From the NCBI GenBank assembly GCA_902785425.1, contig CACZYP010000037.1:1-52916 (forward strand): DNA of 52,916 nucleotides, written 5' to 3'. A program made the position numbers and the translations under genes. The stretch's first letter is position 1, and every line of letters begins with the position of its first letter. This DNA comes from an uncultured Ruminococcus sp. GTDB taxonomy: Bacteria; Bacillota; Clostridia; Oscillospirales; Acutalibacteraceae. The notes beneath the pieces were generated by a model that ran no database searches, had not been told where the DNA came from, and saw only the letters and a program-made list of their open reading frames with translations. Positions 1 to 9,035 of the stretch are shown piece after piece.

Positions 1-87
1 AAATTGCATCTTTTTTCCTCTCCCTTTGCTTGTTATATCCATTATATCACTTTTTCCTGTTTTAGGGTAGGGTTTTTAGAGGTGCCC

Positions 88-312
88 AATTGTCAATTGC
101 GGAAGCACTTCGTGCTTGATTTATATTACTTTATTCAAACTTAATACTTATTTCTTTACAGCGAATAAAGTGTAGTTTTATGAGGTTCAATTTAAATTCA
201 ACTCGCCGCAGGCGAGTTCCGCAATTTTCCATTTTCAATTTTCAATTTTCCATTTAAATAAGCCTCGCCGCAGGCGAGTTCCATAATTGTCCACTGTCAA
301 TTGTCAATTGAT
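88..312. repeat. Hairpin-bearing intergenic repeat, copy 1
   Basis: Non-coding stretch built from AT-rich words of the type TTTTCAATTTTC and TGTCAATTGTCAATTG, which flank short GC-rich palindromes: GAAGCACTTCGTGCTT near 102 and two copies of ACTCGCCGCAGGCGAGT. A related copy lies at 2127-2300, with the same order of parts and the shared words GCGAATAAA and TTTATGAG; a short form is at 52703-52763. The rest of 1-728 has no credible gene. Confidence 0.6.
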
Positions 313-346
313 AAGTTGCTTCCTCTTGATTTTATGGCGGTTTATC

Positions 347-374
347 GGCAGTCGGTTTTCGGCTGCCTTTTTTT
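347..374 (+). terminator. Terminator-like hairpin
   Basis: The arms GGCAGTCG and CGGCTGCC (one G-U pair) around a five-base loop are followed by seven T. No gene ending upstream is visible in the window, so what it would terminate is unknown. Confidence 0.4.
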
Positions 375-379
375 GCAGT

Positions 380-625
380 AAGATGTGGTAAGGTGATTTT
401 TTATCTTGCTACAAATAAATGGCTCAACCATGCGGTTTTTCGGGGTTTGTGGTAAGTGGTAAGAGATAATCGTGTAAATATATATATTTATTATATACTT
501 ATTTTTTTACACTTTTATACAAATCCTCTTACCACTTACCACAGAGAGCCAAATACTGGCTTAACCAAGCCGTTTTTGCTGTTGTAAGATGCGTTTTTTT
601 ATCTTACCACGCTCTTACCACATTC
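380..625. repeat. GTGGTAAG repeat cluster with a 17-bp dyad
   Basis: A perfect 17-bp inverted repeat, GTGGTAAGTGGTAAGAG at 449-465 and its complement at 526-542, surrounds a very AT-rich 60-bp spacer. Further single GTGGTAAG or CTTACCAC words and paired GGCTCAACCA / GGCTTAACCA words lie outside it. No reading frame explains the stretch. It resembles a binding-site array or a relic of a replication or phage region; its function is unknown. Confidence 0.45.
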
Positions 626-640
626 CACATTAAAAAACAT

Positions 641-671
641 AAAAGCTGCTGTTCCGCAGCTTTTATCTATT
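641..671. terminator. Hairpin terminator upstream of ypeB
   Basis: AAAAGCTGC (641-649) pairs perfectly with GCAGCTTTT (656-664) around a six-base loop, giving an A-tract before and a T-tract after the stem. It could act on either strand. Confidence 0.55.
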
Positions 672-773
672 CTCTATTTACTCTTCACTGAGCGAACGAA
701 GTGAGCGATCCTGAATAATTCCATATTTTTGCGGAATGCTATATTCATAATATTCCAAAGAGGAGCAGACCGC

Positions 774-2126
774 ATGGATAAAACGTTTTCAAAAAGAGTT
801 ATCGTCCGCATTACATCGTTTGCCGTTGCGGCAGCAGTGCTGCTGTCGGGCGCAGGCTTTGCAGGATATAAGCTTATTTCACGATATAAAAACAAAGTAG
901 AGGGCGGCTATCAGCTCGCACTAAACGATCTTGCCGACTATACGTCAAACATCAGAACCACTCTCGAAAAAAGTATATTTGCCAACACGGCGGCGCAACA
1001 GCAGCCGTCCTTTGCAAAGCTCATGTCGATGAGCGAGGGGGCGAAGTCGTCGCTTTCGCAGCTTCCTATGAGCAGCGGTCAGGCGAACGATATCCAGAAG
1101 TTCTTTGCGCAGGTGGGCGATTTCAGCTTCTATGCGCTTTCAAAGCTTGCAAAGAACAATACTCTTTCGTCCGCCGAGCGTGAATCGCTCAAAACGCTGT
1201 ACCGCTATGCGTGCGATCTTGATATTGCCGTCGAGGATATGGCGGCGGCGTACTCCGACGGCTCTGTTGATATCGGCGAGCCGATAACGTTAAAAGGAAA
1301 TCTCCCGAGTGCAGACGAGACGGCAGCGCTTACCCTTGACGGCGGATTCCGTGAAATGAACGACGGCTTTGCCGATTATCCCACAATGATCTATGACGGT
1401 CCCTTTTCCGATCATGTGGCGAACAGAAGCTCCGCATTTTTGAGAGAGATGCCCGAGGTGACAAAAGAGCAGGCGTTGATAATAGCAGCCTCATTTCTTA
1501 AAAAAGATAAAAGCAAGCTCTTTTACGAGGGTCAGACGAAGGGAAATCTGCCGACGTACAATTTCTCGACCGACAGCGATTATATCACCGTGACAAAGAA
1601 GGGCGGATATGTAGATATCTACAGAAGCAGCGAAGCTTACCATACGACTACTCTTTCTTATGACGATGTACTTGCCGAAGCGAAGAAGCGTCTTATCGAG
1701 CTGTACCGTGAGGAGTTTACGGAAAGCTACTATTCGATCAGCGACAATGTCTGCACGATAAATTTTGCGTACACCGAAAACGGCGTTGTGTGCTACCCCG
1801 ACCTGATAAAAGTAAGCGTCAGTATGCAAACGGGGGAGATAGTAGGCTGGTGTGCTTCCGGCTACCTGATGAGCCACACAAAGCGTGACCTGCCTGCACC
1901 AAAGATATCGGAAGCAACGGCGCAGATGTCACTCAGCCCCGAACTAAAGGTAAAGTCCGTAAAAACGGCGCTTATCCCGACAGGCGGATACAACGAAGTG
2001 CTGACGTATGAATTTCTGTGCGAATCCGGCAATGAAACGCTTCTCGTCTATATCAACGGTGACACAGCACTCGAAGAGCAGCTCTATATAGTTCTGAAAA
2101 GCGATAACGGTATGTTGGTGATGTAA
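774..2126 (+). CDS. ypeB: Germination protein YpeB
   Basis: The 450-residue product matches the length of Bacillus subtilis YpeB. One membrane helix lies near residues 12-32, followed by a long outside part. The C-terminal half has PepSY-like repeats, with the recurring pattern of an alanine-rich helix (KEQALIIAASFL), a strand and a tyrosine/glycine turn. In spore formers YpeB partners the cortex-lytic enzyme SleB and is needed for its stability or localisation in the spore; sleB is not in this window. The ATG at 774 is chosen because AAGAGGAG ends eight bases before it; the upstream in-frame codons at 729 lack a ribosome site. The gene stands alone between two intergenic repeats. Family assignment rests on length, topology and the PepSY-like pattern. 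Confidence 0.8.
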   Translation: MDKTFSKRVIVRITSFAVAAAVLLSGAGFAGYKLISRYKNKVEGGYQLALNDLADYTSNIRTTLEKSIFANTAAQQQPSFAKLMSMSEGAKSSLSQLPMSSGQANDIQKFFAQVGDFSFYALSKLAKNNTLSSAERESLKTLYRYACDLDIAVEDMAAAYSDGSVDIGEPITLKGNLPSADETAALTLDGGFREMNDGFADYPTMIYDGPFSDHVANRSSAFLREMPEVTKEQALIIAASFLKKDKSKLFYEGQTKGNLPTYNFSTDSDYITVTKKGGYVDIYRSSEAYHTTTLSYDDVLAEAKKRLIELYREEFTESYYSISDNVCTINFAYTENGVVCYPDLIKVSVSMQTGEIVGWCASGYLMSHTKRDLPAPKISEATAQMSLSPELKVKSVKTALIPTGGYNEVLTYEFLCESGNETLLVYINGDTALEEQLYIVLKSDNGMLVM

Positions 2127-2300
2127 ATTGAAAATGGAAAATTGAAAATGGAAAATTGCGGAGTCGCTTCGCTCCTGTTTTTTATTAGTGTTTCCATAAT
2201 AGTTCTCTCACGGTAGCGAATAAAAGCATGGATTTATGAGAATTAATAAATCAACTCGGCGAAGCCGAGTTCCATAATTTTCCATTTTCAATTTTCAATT
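2127..2300. repeat. Hairpin-bearing intergenic repeat, copy 2
   Basis: It begins right at the ypeB stop with ATTGAAAATGGAAAATTG words, carries GGAGTCGCTTCGCTCC and AACTCGGCGAAGCCGAGTT palindromes, and ends in TTTTCCATTTTCAATTTTCA. The order of parts matches the copy at 88-312. The stems differ in sequence from that copy while the structure is kept. Confidence 0.6.
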
Positions 2301-2303
2301 AAG

Positions 2304-2332
2304 AAAGAGCTGTCCCTTGAACAGCTCTTTTT
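2304..2332. terminator. Bidirectional terminator between ypeB and the TfoX-N gene
   Basis: The 10-bp perfect stem AAAGAGCTGT / ACAGCTCTTT has a seven-base loop and a short T-run on either strand. It lies between two convergent genes. Confidence 0.65.
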
Positions 2333-2333
2333 G

Positions 2334-2654
2334 TTATTTCGCTTTTTTCTTTTTCGGTTCGGGGAGTTCTGCTGCCATGCTATTGACAAGCTCTGAAAGG
2401 AACTCTTTGTCGTCAACGTTTTCTACAAGGAGCATTTCTTTTGCTCCCTCATACGGAAGTTCCTTCGGTGCGTCGGGCATCATGGCATTTGAAGATTTAG
2501 TCTGCTTTACAAGAAATCTGTCGTCGTATATGCCGCCGAAAACCTTGCCTCGGCTGTAAAGTATATACTCGCCCATCATAGCACGATACGTGATATCGTC
2601 TGCTTCGGAAAGCTGTTCTATAATAAAATTCAGATAGTCTTTTGATGAAGCCAT
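2334..2654 (-). CDS. TfoX N-terminal domain protein
   Basis: A 106-residue protein with the pattern of the stand-alone TfoX_N family (COG3070): an N-terminal helix with DITYRAMMGEYILY, then GGIYDDRFLVK and a later MMPDAP segment. The family shares a domain with the competence regulator Sxy/TfoX, but the biochemical role of these short stand-alone versions is not established. The tail is lysine-rich. AAAGGAG sits just ahead of the ATG. The start lies 12 bases after the stop of the membrane-protein gene, so both are probably on one minus-strand transcript ending at the stem at 2304-2332. Confidence 0.75.
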   Translation of the reverse strand: MASSKDYLNFIIEQLSEADDITYRAMMGEYILYSRGKVFGGIYDDRFLVKQTKSSNAMMPDAPKELPYEGAKEMLLVENVDDKEFLSELVNSMAAELPEPKKKKAK

Positions 2655-2666
2655 ATAGTTCTCCTT

Positions 2667-3563
2667 TTAACGCATGCTGTCTGACGGTCTGCCCTGAGAC
2701 TGAAATGAATTGCTTGTGCGGACGTCTGATGATCTGAAAGTGTAGTACGGATCGTAGCACGCTTGTCCGCCTTGTGTTTGGAATGAGCCGTTATAGCTTC
2801 CGCTTTGCTGTCTGTAGGTGTTGTAGGGGTTATAGTTGTTTACCTCTTCCAGACGGCTTTGCGGCTGATAACTGCCTGCTGAATTGCTTTGGTACGTTTC
2901 ATAGCCGGGTCTGCTGTACGCTGAATAGAATGCGGCGTCGGCTCTGCTTTTGCGTTTTCTGATTATGAAAACGGCAGGGATTGCAGCTATCAGTGCTGTC
3001 AACATGGCAATGCCTGCATAGAATGTCAGTAAGCGTCTTTCGTATGATCTTGTGCAGTCAAGTGTGAACGGTGCAAGCATCAGTTTGTTCCACGTTTTAT
3101 CGTATTCGCTTGCTTCTTTAGCCCAGTCGTAATATGCCTTGGCTATCGAGGCGTCGTTTCTGATGAATACTCCGTCGAGATCTACATAGCCGGTGTATGA
3201 TGATGTTCTGACTATATCATACAGCTGTGAAGAAAGATTATCTCCCGGAGTCGTTCTGACGAGCATAACGGAATCTTCACCGCAGTTAACGAGCCAGTAT
3301 ACGTAATTATCGTTCAGCTCTCTTACCATTCTGCTTTCATCATACGTTTTTCCCATGGTATCGTAAACTGTGCAGTAGCTGCCACGAACGGCTCTGTCCA
3401 TTCTGACTTCGGAATATGTAAGCTCACTGTAATCCAAAGGCTTTTTGCCGAACTGTTGAAGGAACACGCCTCCATTGGTGCAGATAAACAGCATCATCGG
3501 CAAACACCAAAGTACAACTAATACGCCGATAAAACGAATTTTTAATTGAGTCCTTAATCTCAT
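2667..3563 (-). CDS. Two-helix membrane protein with Gln/Ser/Tyr-rich tail
   Basis: 298 residues, family not recognised. A hydrophobic helix near residues 10-30 and a second near 180-200 enclose an extracytoplasmic part of about 150 residues. After the second helix comes a basic RKRKSR stretch and a low-complexity cytoplasmic tail rich in Q, S, Y, N and G (about 210-298). The layout recalls small membrane sensors or envelope proteins, but no catalytic motif is visible. A GGAG site precedes the ATG. The TfoX-N gene follows 12 bases downstream. Confidence 0.6.
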   Translation of the reverse strand: MRLRTQLKIRFIGVLVVLWCLPMMLFICTNGGVFLQQFGKKPLDYSELTYSEVRMDRAVRGSYCTVYDTMGKTYDESRMVRELNDNYVYWLVNCGEDSVMLVRTTPGDNLSSQLYDIVRTSSYTGYVDLDGVFIRNDASIAKAYYDWAKEASEYDKTWNKLMLAPFTLDCTRSYERRLLTFYAGIAMLTALIAAIPAVFIIRKRKSRADAAFYSAYSRPGYETYQSNSAGSYQPQSRLEEVNNYNPYNTYRQQSGSYNGSFQTQGGQACYDPYYTFRSSDVRTSNSFQSQGRPSDSMR

Positions 3564-3723
3564 GTTCTTCTCCTTATAAGTTGATGTGTTTCGGGCAGGA
3601 TGTTATTATCCTGCGGATCATTATAGAAGCTGTCTGACTGTCTGTAAGCGTTACATCCGCCATCGCTTGCAGTGCTTCCTTAGCATTATGTGTCCTCCCG
3701 GTGGGAATGGTGATAATACATAA

Positions 3724-3751
3724 CAAAAGCGCACTTCCGAAGATGTGCGCT
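3724..3751 (-). terminator. Minus-strand terminator
   Basis: AGCGCAC (3728-3734) pairs with GTGCGCT (3745-3751). Read on the minus strand the stem is followed by TTTTG. It could end transcripts arriving from the right (the Nudix/Wadjet operon side) before the membrane-protein gene. The rest of 3564-3890 shows no gene. Confidence 0.5.
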
Positions 3752-3890
3752 CGCTATAAAGCTCAACTTTGTAATTTTACCATATTATCACGATGAATAC
3801 AAGTGCTATTTTCCGCAGTGTGTGGAGACAGCAAAAGTTTTTCCGTTTCTTATATTTATAAGCGGTATTAGCGGCGAAGTATATTGTCTC

Positions 3891-4030
3891 TTAAAGAAGC
3901 GCTGATTATATCGAGTGCCCGTATTGCGCAGTCGGATTTTGAGGCAAATTGGACGAAAAAGCCGACCGTAAATGTATTCATAACGCACCTTGCTTCAATA
4001 TCGATTTTAAGCGGAAGTGTTCTGTTCTTT
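3891..4030. mobile_element. MITE-like dispersed repeat, copy A (diverged)
   Basis: It starts TTAAAGAAGCGCTGATTATA and continues with the GAGTGCCCGTATTGCGCAGTC core shared with the copies at 22328-22474 (inverted) and 52818-52916. The right boundary is not clear and no matching inverted end is seen, so this copy looks decayed or truncated. Confidence 0.5.
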
Positions 4031-4061
4031 GCAGGGGTTTTGGAATTATCTCGTACAAAAA

Positions 4062-4200
4062 ACAAAACCGCACAAAGAAAGCCTTTGTGCGGTGGATTTG
4101 TGATATTGTACCGAAGCGGTAAAATTATCTCTTCGATAACTTTTTTTCGTGTATTAATGCGGGGTTTGGGGCGGTTGGGTGCTGTGCGGGTGCTGCGAAT
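4062..4200. other. Attachment-site-like rpsI 3'-end duplicate, copy 1, with arm repeats
   Basis: On the minus strand 4062-4141 reads like the end of ribosomal protein S9 (codons for LSKR and a stop), the short spacer, and an 11-bp terminator stem (4067-4077 with 4083-4093, loop AAAGC), matching the genuine rpsI end at 34047-34129. Two GGGTGCTG words follow at 4177 and 4188, 11 bp apart, starting 36 bp from the core. This is read as the outer attachment site of an integrated island. The terminator stem differs from the genuine one by paired changes. Confidence 0.7.
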
Positions 4201-4262
4201 AGGTATGCAGCGGATCTTTTTATACTTGCAATTGCTTTCAATAAAAATAACGCGCTCAGCTG

Positions 4263-4646
4263 TTAAAACCCCTCCTCAATCATTTTAACTATCGCCTCAT
4301 CGGCAGGGCAAAAGCGGTATTCCGAAAGCTCCTTTGCCGTTATCCAACGCATATCGTTGTGTTCCAGCAAAGTCGGCTCACCTTGGGCGATTACCGCACT
4401 AAACAGCGTGATATTTACCGTAATATCGGGATATTCGTGCGTCACCTTCATAAGCTCCTCGCCGACGCTTATTGTAATTCCAAGCTCCTCTTTACACTCA
4501 CGTATAAGTGCCTGCCGCTTCGTTTCGCCCGGCTCTACCTTGCCGCCGACGAATTCCCACAATAGGGCACGCGCCTTATTTTCGGGGCGTTGGCAGATCA
4601 AGAATTTATCGTCTTTCCAAATCATCGCCGCTACTACTTCAATCAT
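4263..4646 (-). CDS. MutT-type Nudix hydrolase
   Basis: 127 residues with an intact Nudix box: G35 followed by E41 and then R49-E50, E53-E54 and G56 in the expected GX5EX7REUXEEXGU spacing. The length and the RPENKARALLWEFVGGK lead-in fit the small nucleoside-triphosphate pyrophosphohydrolases (MutT / CTP-pyrophosphohydrolase type) that hydrolyse NTPs or damaged dNTPs to monophosphates. It is the last gene of the minus-strand operon, and its ATG shares one base with the stop of the helicase gene (TAATG), so translation is probably coupled. Given that coupling, a role with the helicase in nucleic-acid defence is more likely than general house-cleaning, but this is inference. Confidence 0.85.
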   Translation of the reverse strand: MIEVVAAMIWKDDKFLICQRPENKARALLWEFVGGKVEPGETKRQALIRECKEELGITISVGEELMKVTHEYPDITVNITLFSAVIAQGEPTLLEHNDMRWITAKELSEYRFCPADEAIVKMIEEGF

Positions 4647-7600
4647 TATCCCACCACCAGTTTGTTCGTTTTCTTCAAATATTTCGCTGGTATCGGACTG
4701 TCAAGGTGCCAGATTATATTCATCGGCTGCGAGCCCTCGTGACTTACATACTTCGCCGTGCCGAGACAAGTATACGACTGCGCCGCGCCCGTTATACGGT
4801 CTGATTTGAACTCACGCACAAAGAGCAGTACCCTGCTTCCGCGTTCTCTGTGATGGATATACCGCTGCCCTGTCGGCGACGTTTCCGACGTTGTGCTCTG
4901 GCTTTGCCAATGAAAAAGGCTCTCACTGATCGAGTAATCGTTGTACATCGTTGTGGGAGAATAGTCCTTGTCGGCTTTATTCAGCGTGATAAAAAACACG
5001 TCCACTCCCTTTTCGGGAAGCCATTTCACACCCTCGCGAACGGTTGACGGCTTCTGGAAATCGAGCGCCGCTAATATCTGATCTCTCGTGTAAACGCAGT
5101 GCAGGTCAAGCGGGCAGTCGAAGCCGATATCAAGCGGAGAATCGATAAAGTCAATGTGATCGTAACGGTATTTAAGAAGCTCGATAAGCTCTGAGATAAA
5201 AACGATGTTCTTACCAAGTTTTCGCAGATCGTTCCGCATCTTTTCTTCGTCCCAACTCTCTGCCTCTTTGCCGCGGATCGTCAGACAGAACATCCGGATC
5301 ATACGGCTCTCAAGCGCCGTCATTTCGGATAGATCCACATTTTGGATGTTCGGCAAAAGATCAAGCAGAAAGCTTATCCACCTGCGTGAATTGATATCTG
5401 CAAGCTTTATCATAGCCTTTTGAAAAATCGTTTCAAACGGCTCATCGAAATCCGCCGTCACTCCGGCACGGACGCACAAGCGTGAGAACAGCGCCGATCT
5501 ATATACAGCCTTCGCCTCGATGTGATAATAATCAAGAAAATTCGCCAGAGTAAGGCTCAGCCCCGTGTCGTCTTCAAACGACGCAATGCGTGAAACAAGC
5601 CCCGCCGCGCTTCCGTAAGACGCGCGGATATTGTCGAGAATATACTTCGCGGCTTTCTTTTCGAGCTGAATGTAGCAGCCCTTCGGCAGTGCTGTGAAGC
5701 CATCCTTTATCTCGCGGGCAACGCTTCGAGATGTGTTCGACAGAAGCACTGCGAACTTGCTCTCGAAGCTGTATCGCTTGTTTGCTTGTCCGATGAAATC
5801 GAGAACGGTCAGACACTCCTTGCCCTCGCTCAGACGAAGACCTCGTCCAAGCTGCTGCAAAAACACGGTGAGCGATTCCGTCGGGCGCAGGAACAAAACT
5901 GTGTTGATCTCGGGAATATCGACGCCCTCATTGTAAATATCCACCGCGAAGATAAAACGCACTTTTCCGCAGACGAGATCTTTCGCCGCCTGCCGTCTTT
6001 CTTCGTCGGGTGAACGACCCGTCAGTGAAACAGACGGAATACCGCACTCACGGAAAAAGCTCGCCATAAACTCTGCGTGAGCGATCGACACGCAGAAGCC
6101 CAGCCCCTTTACATCGTCAATATCGGTCACGTATTTCAAAACGGACGAAACAACGAGATCGGCTCGCCTTTTCGCGATCATTCCGCTCAGAGTATAGATG
6201 TTGGAAAGTTCCGTTTTGTCGTAGCCGCCGGCGCTCCATTTCAGATTGTCGAGATCGATCGTGTCGGTCACTCCGAAATACTGGAATGGGCAGAGAAGCT
6301 TTCTGTCTATCGCCTCGGGGAGACGTATCTCTGCGGCGATACGGTTGCTGAAATACGTGAGAATGTTCCTGCCATCCATGCGTTCCGGAGTTGCAGTCAG
6401 ACCGAGGAGTATCTGCGGAGTATAGTACGAAATCAGCCTTTGATAAACAGGCGCTGCGGCGTGGTGGAACTCGTCAACGATGATGTAATCGTAAAAATCG
6501 CGGCTTGTCTTTTCGTCGAACGACTGCGAATTGAACGTCTGTATGGAAATAAAAAGATGGTCTATGCTTTCGGGTTTATAACTGCCAACAAACAGATCGC
6601 CGAAATTTGCGTCTTTGAGAACGGCGCGGAACGTGTAAAGGCTTTGCCGCAGTATCTCCTCACGGTGAGCGACAAAAAGCAGCCGGCATTTCTTGCCTGC
6701 GTTTCTCCGACAAAAACGGCGGTAATCAAAAGCGGAAACGACCGTCTTTCCGGTGCCCGTTGCGGCAACAACGAGATTTCTGTAATATCCCCGCACGGTG
6801 CGTTCGGCGTCGAGCTTGTCGAGTATCTCCTGCTGATACGAATACGGCAGGATATCCATAGTGTAATATTCCGAATCGCCGCTTCCGGAATATTTCTCGG
6901 CTTTTAGCGCCTTTGCGAGCCGCTCCTTCTGCCCCTCGTCGTAATACTCAAATTCGGTTGAATTCCAGTAGCTTTCAAACGTGGCGGAAATTTTGTCGAT
7001 AGTTTCCGAAAGGTCTTTTTTTGTGACCTTGACGTTCCATTCAAGACCGCTCGATATCGCTGCGTTTGAAAGGTTTGACGACCCGACATAAGCTGTGGTA
7101 AAGCCCGTGTTTCTGTAAAACACATACGTCTTTGCGTGAAGGCGTGTGCGTTTCGTGTCGTAGCTGACCTTTATCTTCGTATTCGGAAGCTGCCGCAGTT
7201 CTTCGATAGCCTTAACATCGGTAGCGCCCATATACGACGTCGTGATAATGCGCAGCTCACCGCCGTTTGACGTGAACTCGCGAAGCTCGTCCATGATAAG
7301 CCGCAGCCCGCTCCACTTTATGAACGACACGAGCATATCTATGCAGTCACATGACACGATCTCCTTTTTCAGTTCCGTAAACATCTGCGGCTCGTGTAGT
7401 GCGCCCGTAAAAAGCGAGCTTTGCGCGATCGACGTTTCGGGACGAGGGAGAACAAGCTTTCCATTCAATGCGTGGGTACTGTTTTTGTTTTCAAGCAGAG
7501 CCAACAGAATACTTGCACTTTCGTCAACGGACAGCCCGCTAAATCTCCGTTCGTTCGTTTGAGAGACGATAGCCGAAATTATCCTGTTCGCAAGCGCGAC

Positions 7601-7825
7601 CTGCGTTGAAATGTCGCCGCCGCTGTCCTTGACATTCTGCAGTCCCTTTTGTGCGACTTCGGCTATGTATCGGGAGAGCACAACTGCCGCCTCCGCAGGG
7701 TCTATCGGCTCAGTCTGAAAGAGCTTGTCCATAGCGGAAAGCTCCTCCACGAGCGATTTGTTTATTACTTGTTCGTACAGGCCGTTTTGGAGATCGGGAT
7801 AGGTTCGTTCGGGCAATTTGGTCAT
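4646..7825 (-). CDS. PLD-nuclease / SF2 helicase with DUF3427-type C-terminus
   Basis: 1059 residues in three parts. Residues about 140-290 form a phospholipase-D-like nuclease half with H230-x-K232 and SSN at 249-251. Residues about 325-700 form an SF2 helicase with Walker A ATGTGKT (355-361), a DEFH box (451-454), TAT (477-479) and a GRGLR motif VI near 660. The remaining 350 residues match the DUF3427-type tail. Such proteins are predicted stand-alone helicase-nucleases of defence islands. The gene starts 40 bases after jetD and is coupled to the Nudix gene. GGAG directly abuts the annotated ATG; an in-frame TTG at 7816 has better spacing and could be the true start. Substrate and antiphage activity are not shown by the sequence. 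Confidence 0.85.
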   Translation of the reverse strand: MTKLPERTYPDLQNGLYEQVINKSLVEELSAMDKLFQTEPIDPAEAAVVLSRYIAEVAQKGLQNVKDSGGDISTQVALANRIISAIVSQTNERRFSGLSVDESASILLALLENKNSTHALNGKLVLPRPETSIAQSSLFTGALHEPQMFTELKKEIVSCDCIDMLVSFIKWSGLRLIMDELREFTSNGGELRIITTSYMGATDVKAIEELRQLPNTKIKVSYDTKRTRLHAKTYVFYRNTGFTTAYVGSSNLSNAAISSGLEWNVKVTKKDLSETIDKISATFESYWNSTEFEYYDEGQKERLAKALKAEKYSGSGDSEYYTMDILPYSYQQEILDKLDAERTVRGYYRNLVVAATGTGKTVVSAFDYRRFCRRNAGKKCRLLFVAHREEILRQSLYTFRAVLKDANFGDLFVGSYKPESIDHLFISIQTFNSQSFDEKTSRDFYDYIIVDEFHHAAAPVYQRLISYYTPQILLGLTATPERMDGRNILTYFSNRIAAEIRLPEAIDRKLLCPFQYFGVTDTIDLDNLKWSAGGYDKTELSNIYTLSGMIAKRRADLVVSSVLKYVTDIDDVKGLGFCVSIAHAEFMASFFRECGIPSVSLTGRSPDEERRQAAKDLVCGKVRFIFAVDIYNEGVDIPEINTVLFLRPTESLTVFLQQLGRGLRLSEGKECLTVLDFIGQANKRYSFESKFAVLLSNTSRSVAREIKDGFTALPKGCYIQLEKKAAKYILDNIRASYGSAAGLVSRIASFEDDTGLSLTLANFLDYYHIEAKAVYRSALFSRLCVRAGVTADFDEPFETIFQKAMIKLADINSRRWISFLLDLLPNIQNVDLSEMTALESRMIRMFCLTIRGKEAESWDEEKMRNDLRKLGKNIVFISELIELLKYRYDHIDFIDSPLDIGFDCPLDLHCVYTRDQILAALDFQKPSTVREGVKWLPEKGVDVFFITLNKADKDYSPTTMYNDYSISESLFHWQSQSTTSETSPTGQRYIHHRERGSRVLLFVREFKSDRITGAAQSYTCLGTAKYVSHEGSQPMNIIWHLDSPIPAKYLKKTNKLVVG

Positions 7826-7865
7826 CTCCTTGGTAAAGTCAGATCTGTTTTCAAAGGCATTATCG

Positions 7866-9035
7866 TTAAATGTCCATTGCCTCCTGCTCCAGCTTGCAGT
7901 TATGCTCCAGCATATATTTCACAGTTTCGGAAAATTCGCAGGTGAGCAGATTTTTGAGCCGCTTGATATCATTGTCGGTCAGCTTTTTTGTGTAGGCGCT
8001 GTATTTGCGAAGCTCGGGTATGCCCATGCGGTACGCCTCGAAATGCACGCCCGTTTTTTCTCTGAGGTGAAGAAGAATGTAAAACCCGCCCGCGTCGATA
8101 TCTCCAAAATGACAGTATTTCGCACACGGGTTGTCGGCGTATATCCGCATGATGAATTTCCGCCTGTGCTCGTTGTGATACCCTCCGAGATACACGGCAA
8201 AAGTATCGCTCTCCGAAAACGAATTGAATGTTGTGAGGTTTTCTATCGTCACAACTCTGCTGCCCGTAACTTTTATCTCGTTTATGCTTGGCAGCAGGGA
8301 AGAGGATACGGCGATGTCGCCGCCAAGCTTTGACAGATCGATCGTCTGTCCTCCTATCTGTATCACAGCGCAGCCCTTTATAAAAACGTGCCCCGGATTT
8401 TTGATGATGTTCAGATCCTCGAATACGCTTTCCTCATCGGGAAAATCTCCGTATTTAAAAAGCAAACGCCGCACCTTGCCCATAACGGATTCAAACGCTT
8501 TCGAGTCGCCGAACACCTTTACGGAAAAATCTCTGATGAAAGTTTCTTCTTCAATATCGAATATTTTCGATACAGCTTTCAGAACCGCTTCAAATTCCGC
8601 AAGATCGCCGTCAAAGTATTCCACCTTTTTGTTCTGTGCGATACTCTGCTTCTGTGCTTCGCAATATTTAGATAGTACCGCGCCGCATGATGAATATGTA
8701 TCAAGGATACTGAGAAGCCGTTCGTTTGTCTCAGATTTGGGCGTTCGGGAAATAGACTTGTACGCGTCACCAAGCGATGCGGTGTTGAGCGATACGGTAT
8801 CTATCAGCCCGTTTTTCTTTCTTTTTGCAAAAACATACCCCACCGATTCAAGCTGCGACACTGCGCCGTTCACAGCGGTCAGCAGCTCGTATTCTGCCTC
8901 ATCGCCGTATTTCGAATACAGCTTTGTCAGCTTTAAGGATATGCTGCGCTCTGTTTTGCTTGTCCCCGTAAAGCTTTTGCTTCGCTCGTATTTGTCGAGC
9001 AGTTCGCCGAGTATCTCTTTTTCATATTTCGTCAT
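7866..9035 (-). CDS. jetD: Wadjet nuclease subunit JetD
   Basis: 389 residues. JetD of Wadjet systems has an N-terminal DUF3322-type arm and a C-terminal DUF2220 Toprim-like nuclease that cleaves plasmid DNA loaded by JetABC. Here the Toprim-like acidic motif is visible as GDIDAGG, following IYADNPCAKYCHF, with a long helical N-terminal part. The ATG at 9035 is preferred over 9053 because GGAGGAG precedes it by seven bases; it overlaps jetC by 14 bases. It is the fourth gene of the jet operon. Identification rests on the Toprim motif, the length and its place after a MukB-like SMC gene. Confidence 0.88.
   Translation of the reverse strand: MTKYEKEILGELLDKYERSKSFTGTSKTERSISLKLTKLYSKYGDEAEYELLTAVNGAVSQLESVGYVFAKRKKNGLIDTVSLNTASLGDAYKSISRTPKSETNERLLSILDTYSSCGAVLSKYCEAQKQSIAQNKKVEYFDGDLAEFEAVLKAVSKIFDIEEETFIRDFSVKVFGDSKAFESVMGKVRRLLFKYGDFPDEESVFEDLNIIKNPGHVFIKGCAVIQIGGQTIDLSKLGGDIAVSSSLLPSINEIKVTGSRVVTIENLTTFNSFSESDTFAVYLGGYHNEHRRKFIMRIYADNPCAKYCHFGDIDAGGFYILLHLREKTGVHFEAYRMGIPELRKYSAYTKKLTDNDIKRLKNLLTCEFSETVKYMLEHNCKLEQEAMDI

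Noticed and set aside
6077-6907. 276-codon plus-strand frame opposite the helicase gene
   Set aside because: Fully antisense to the helicase motifs, no ribosome site, no recognisable domain.
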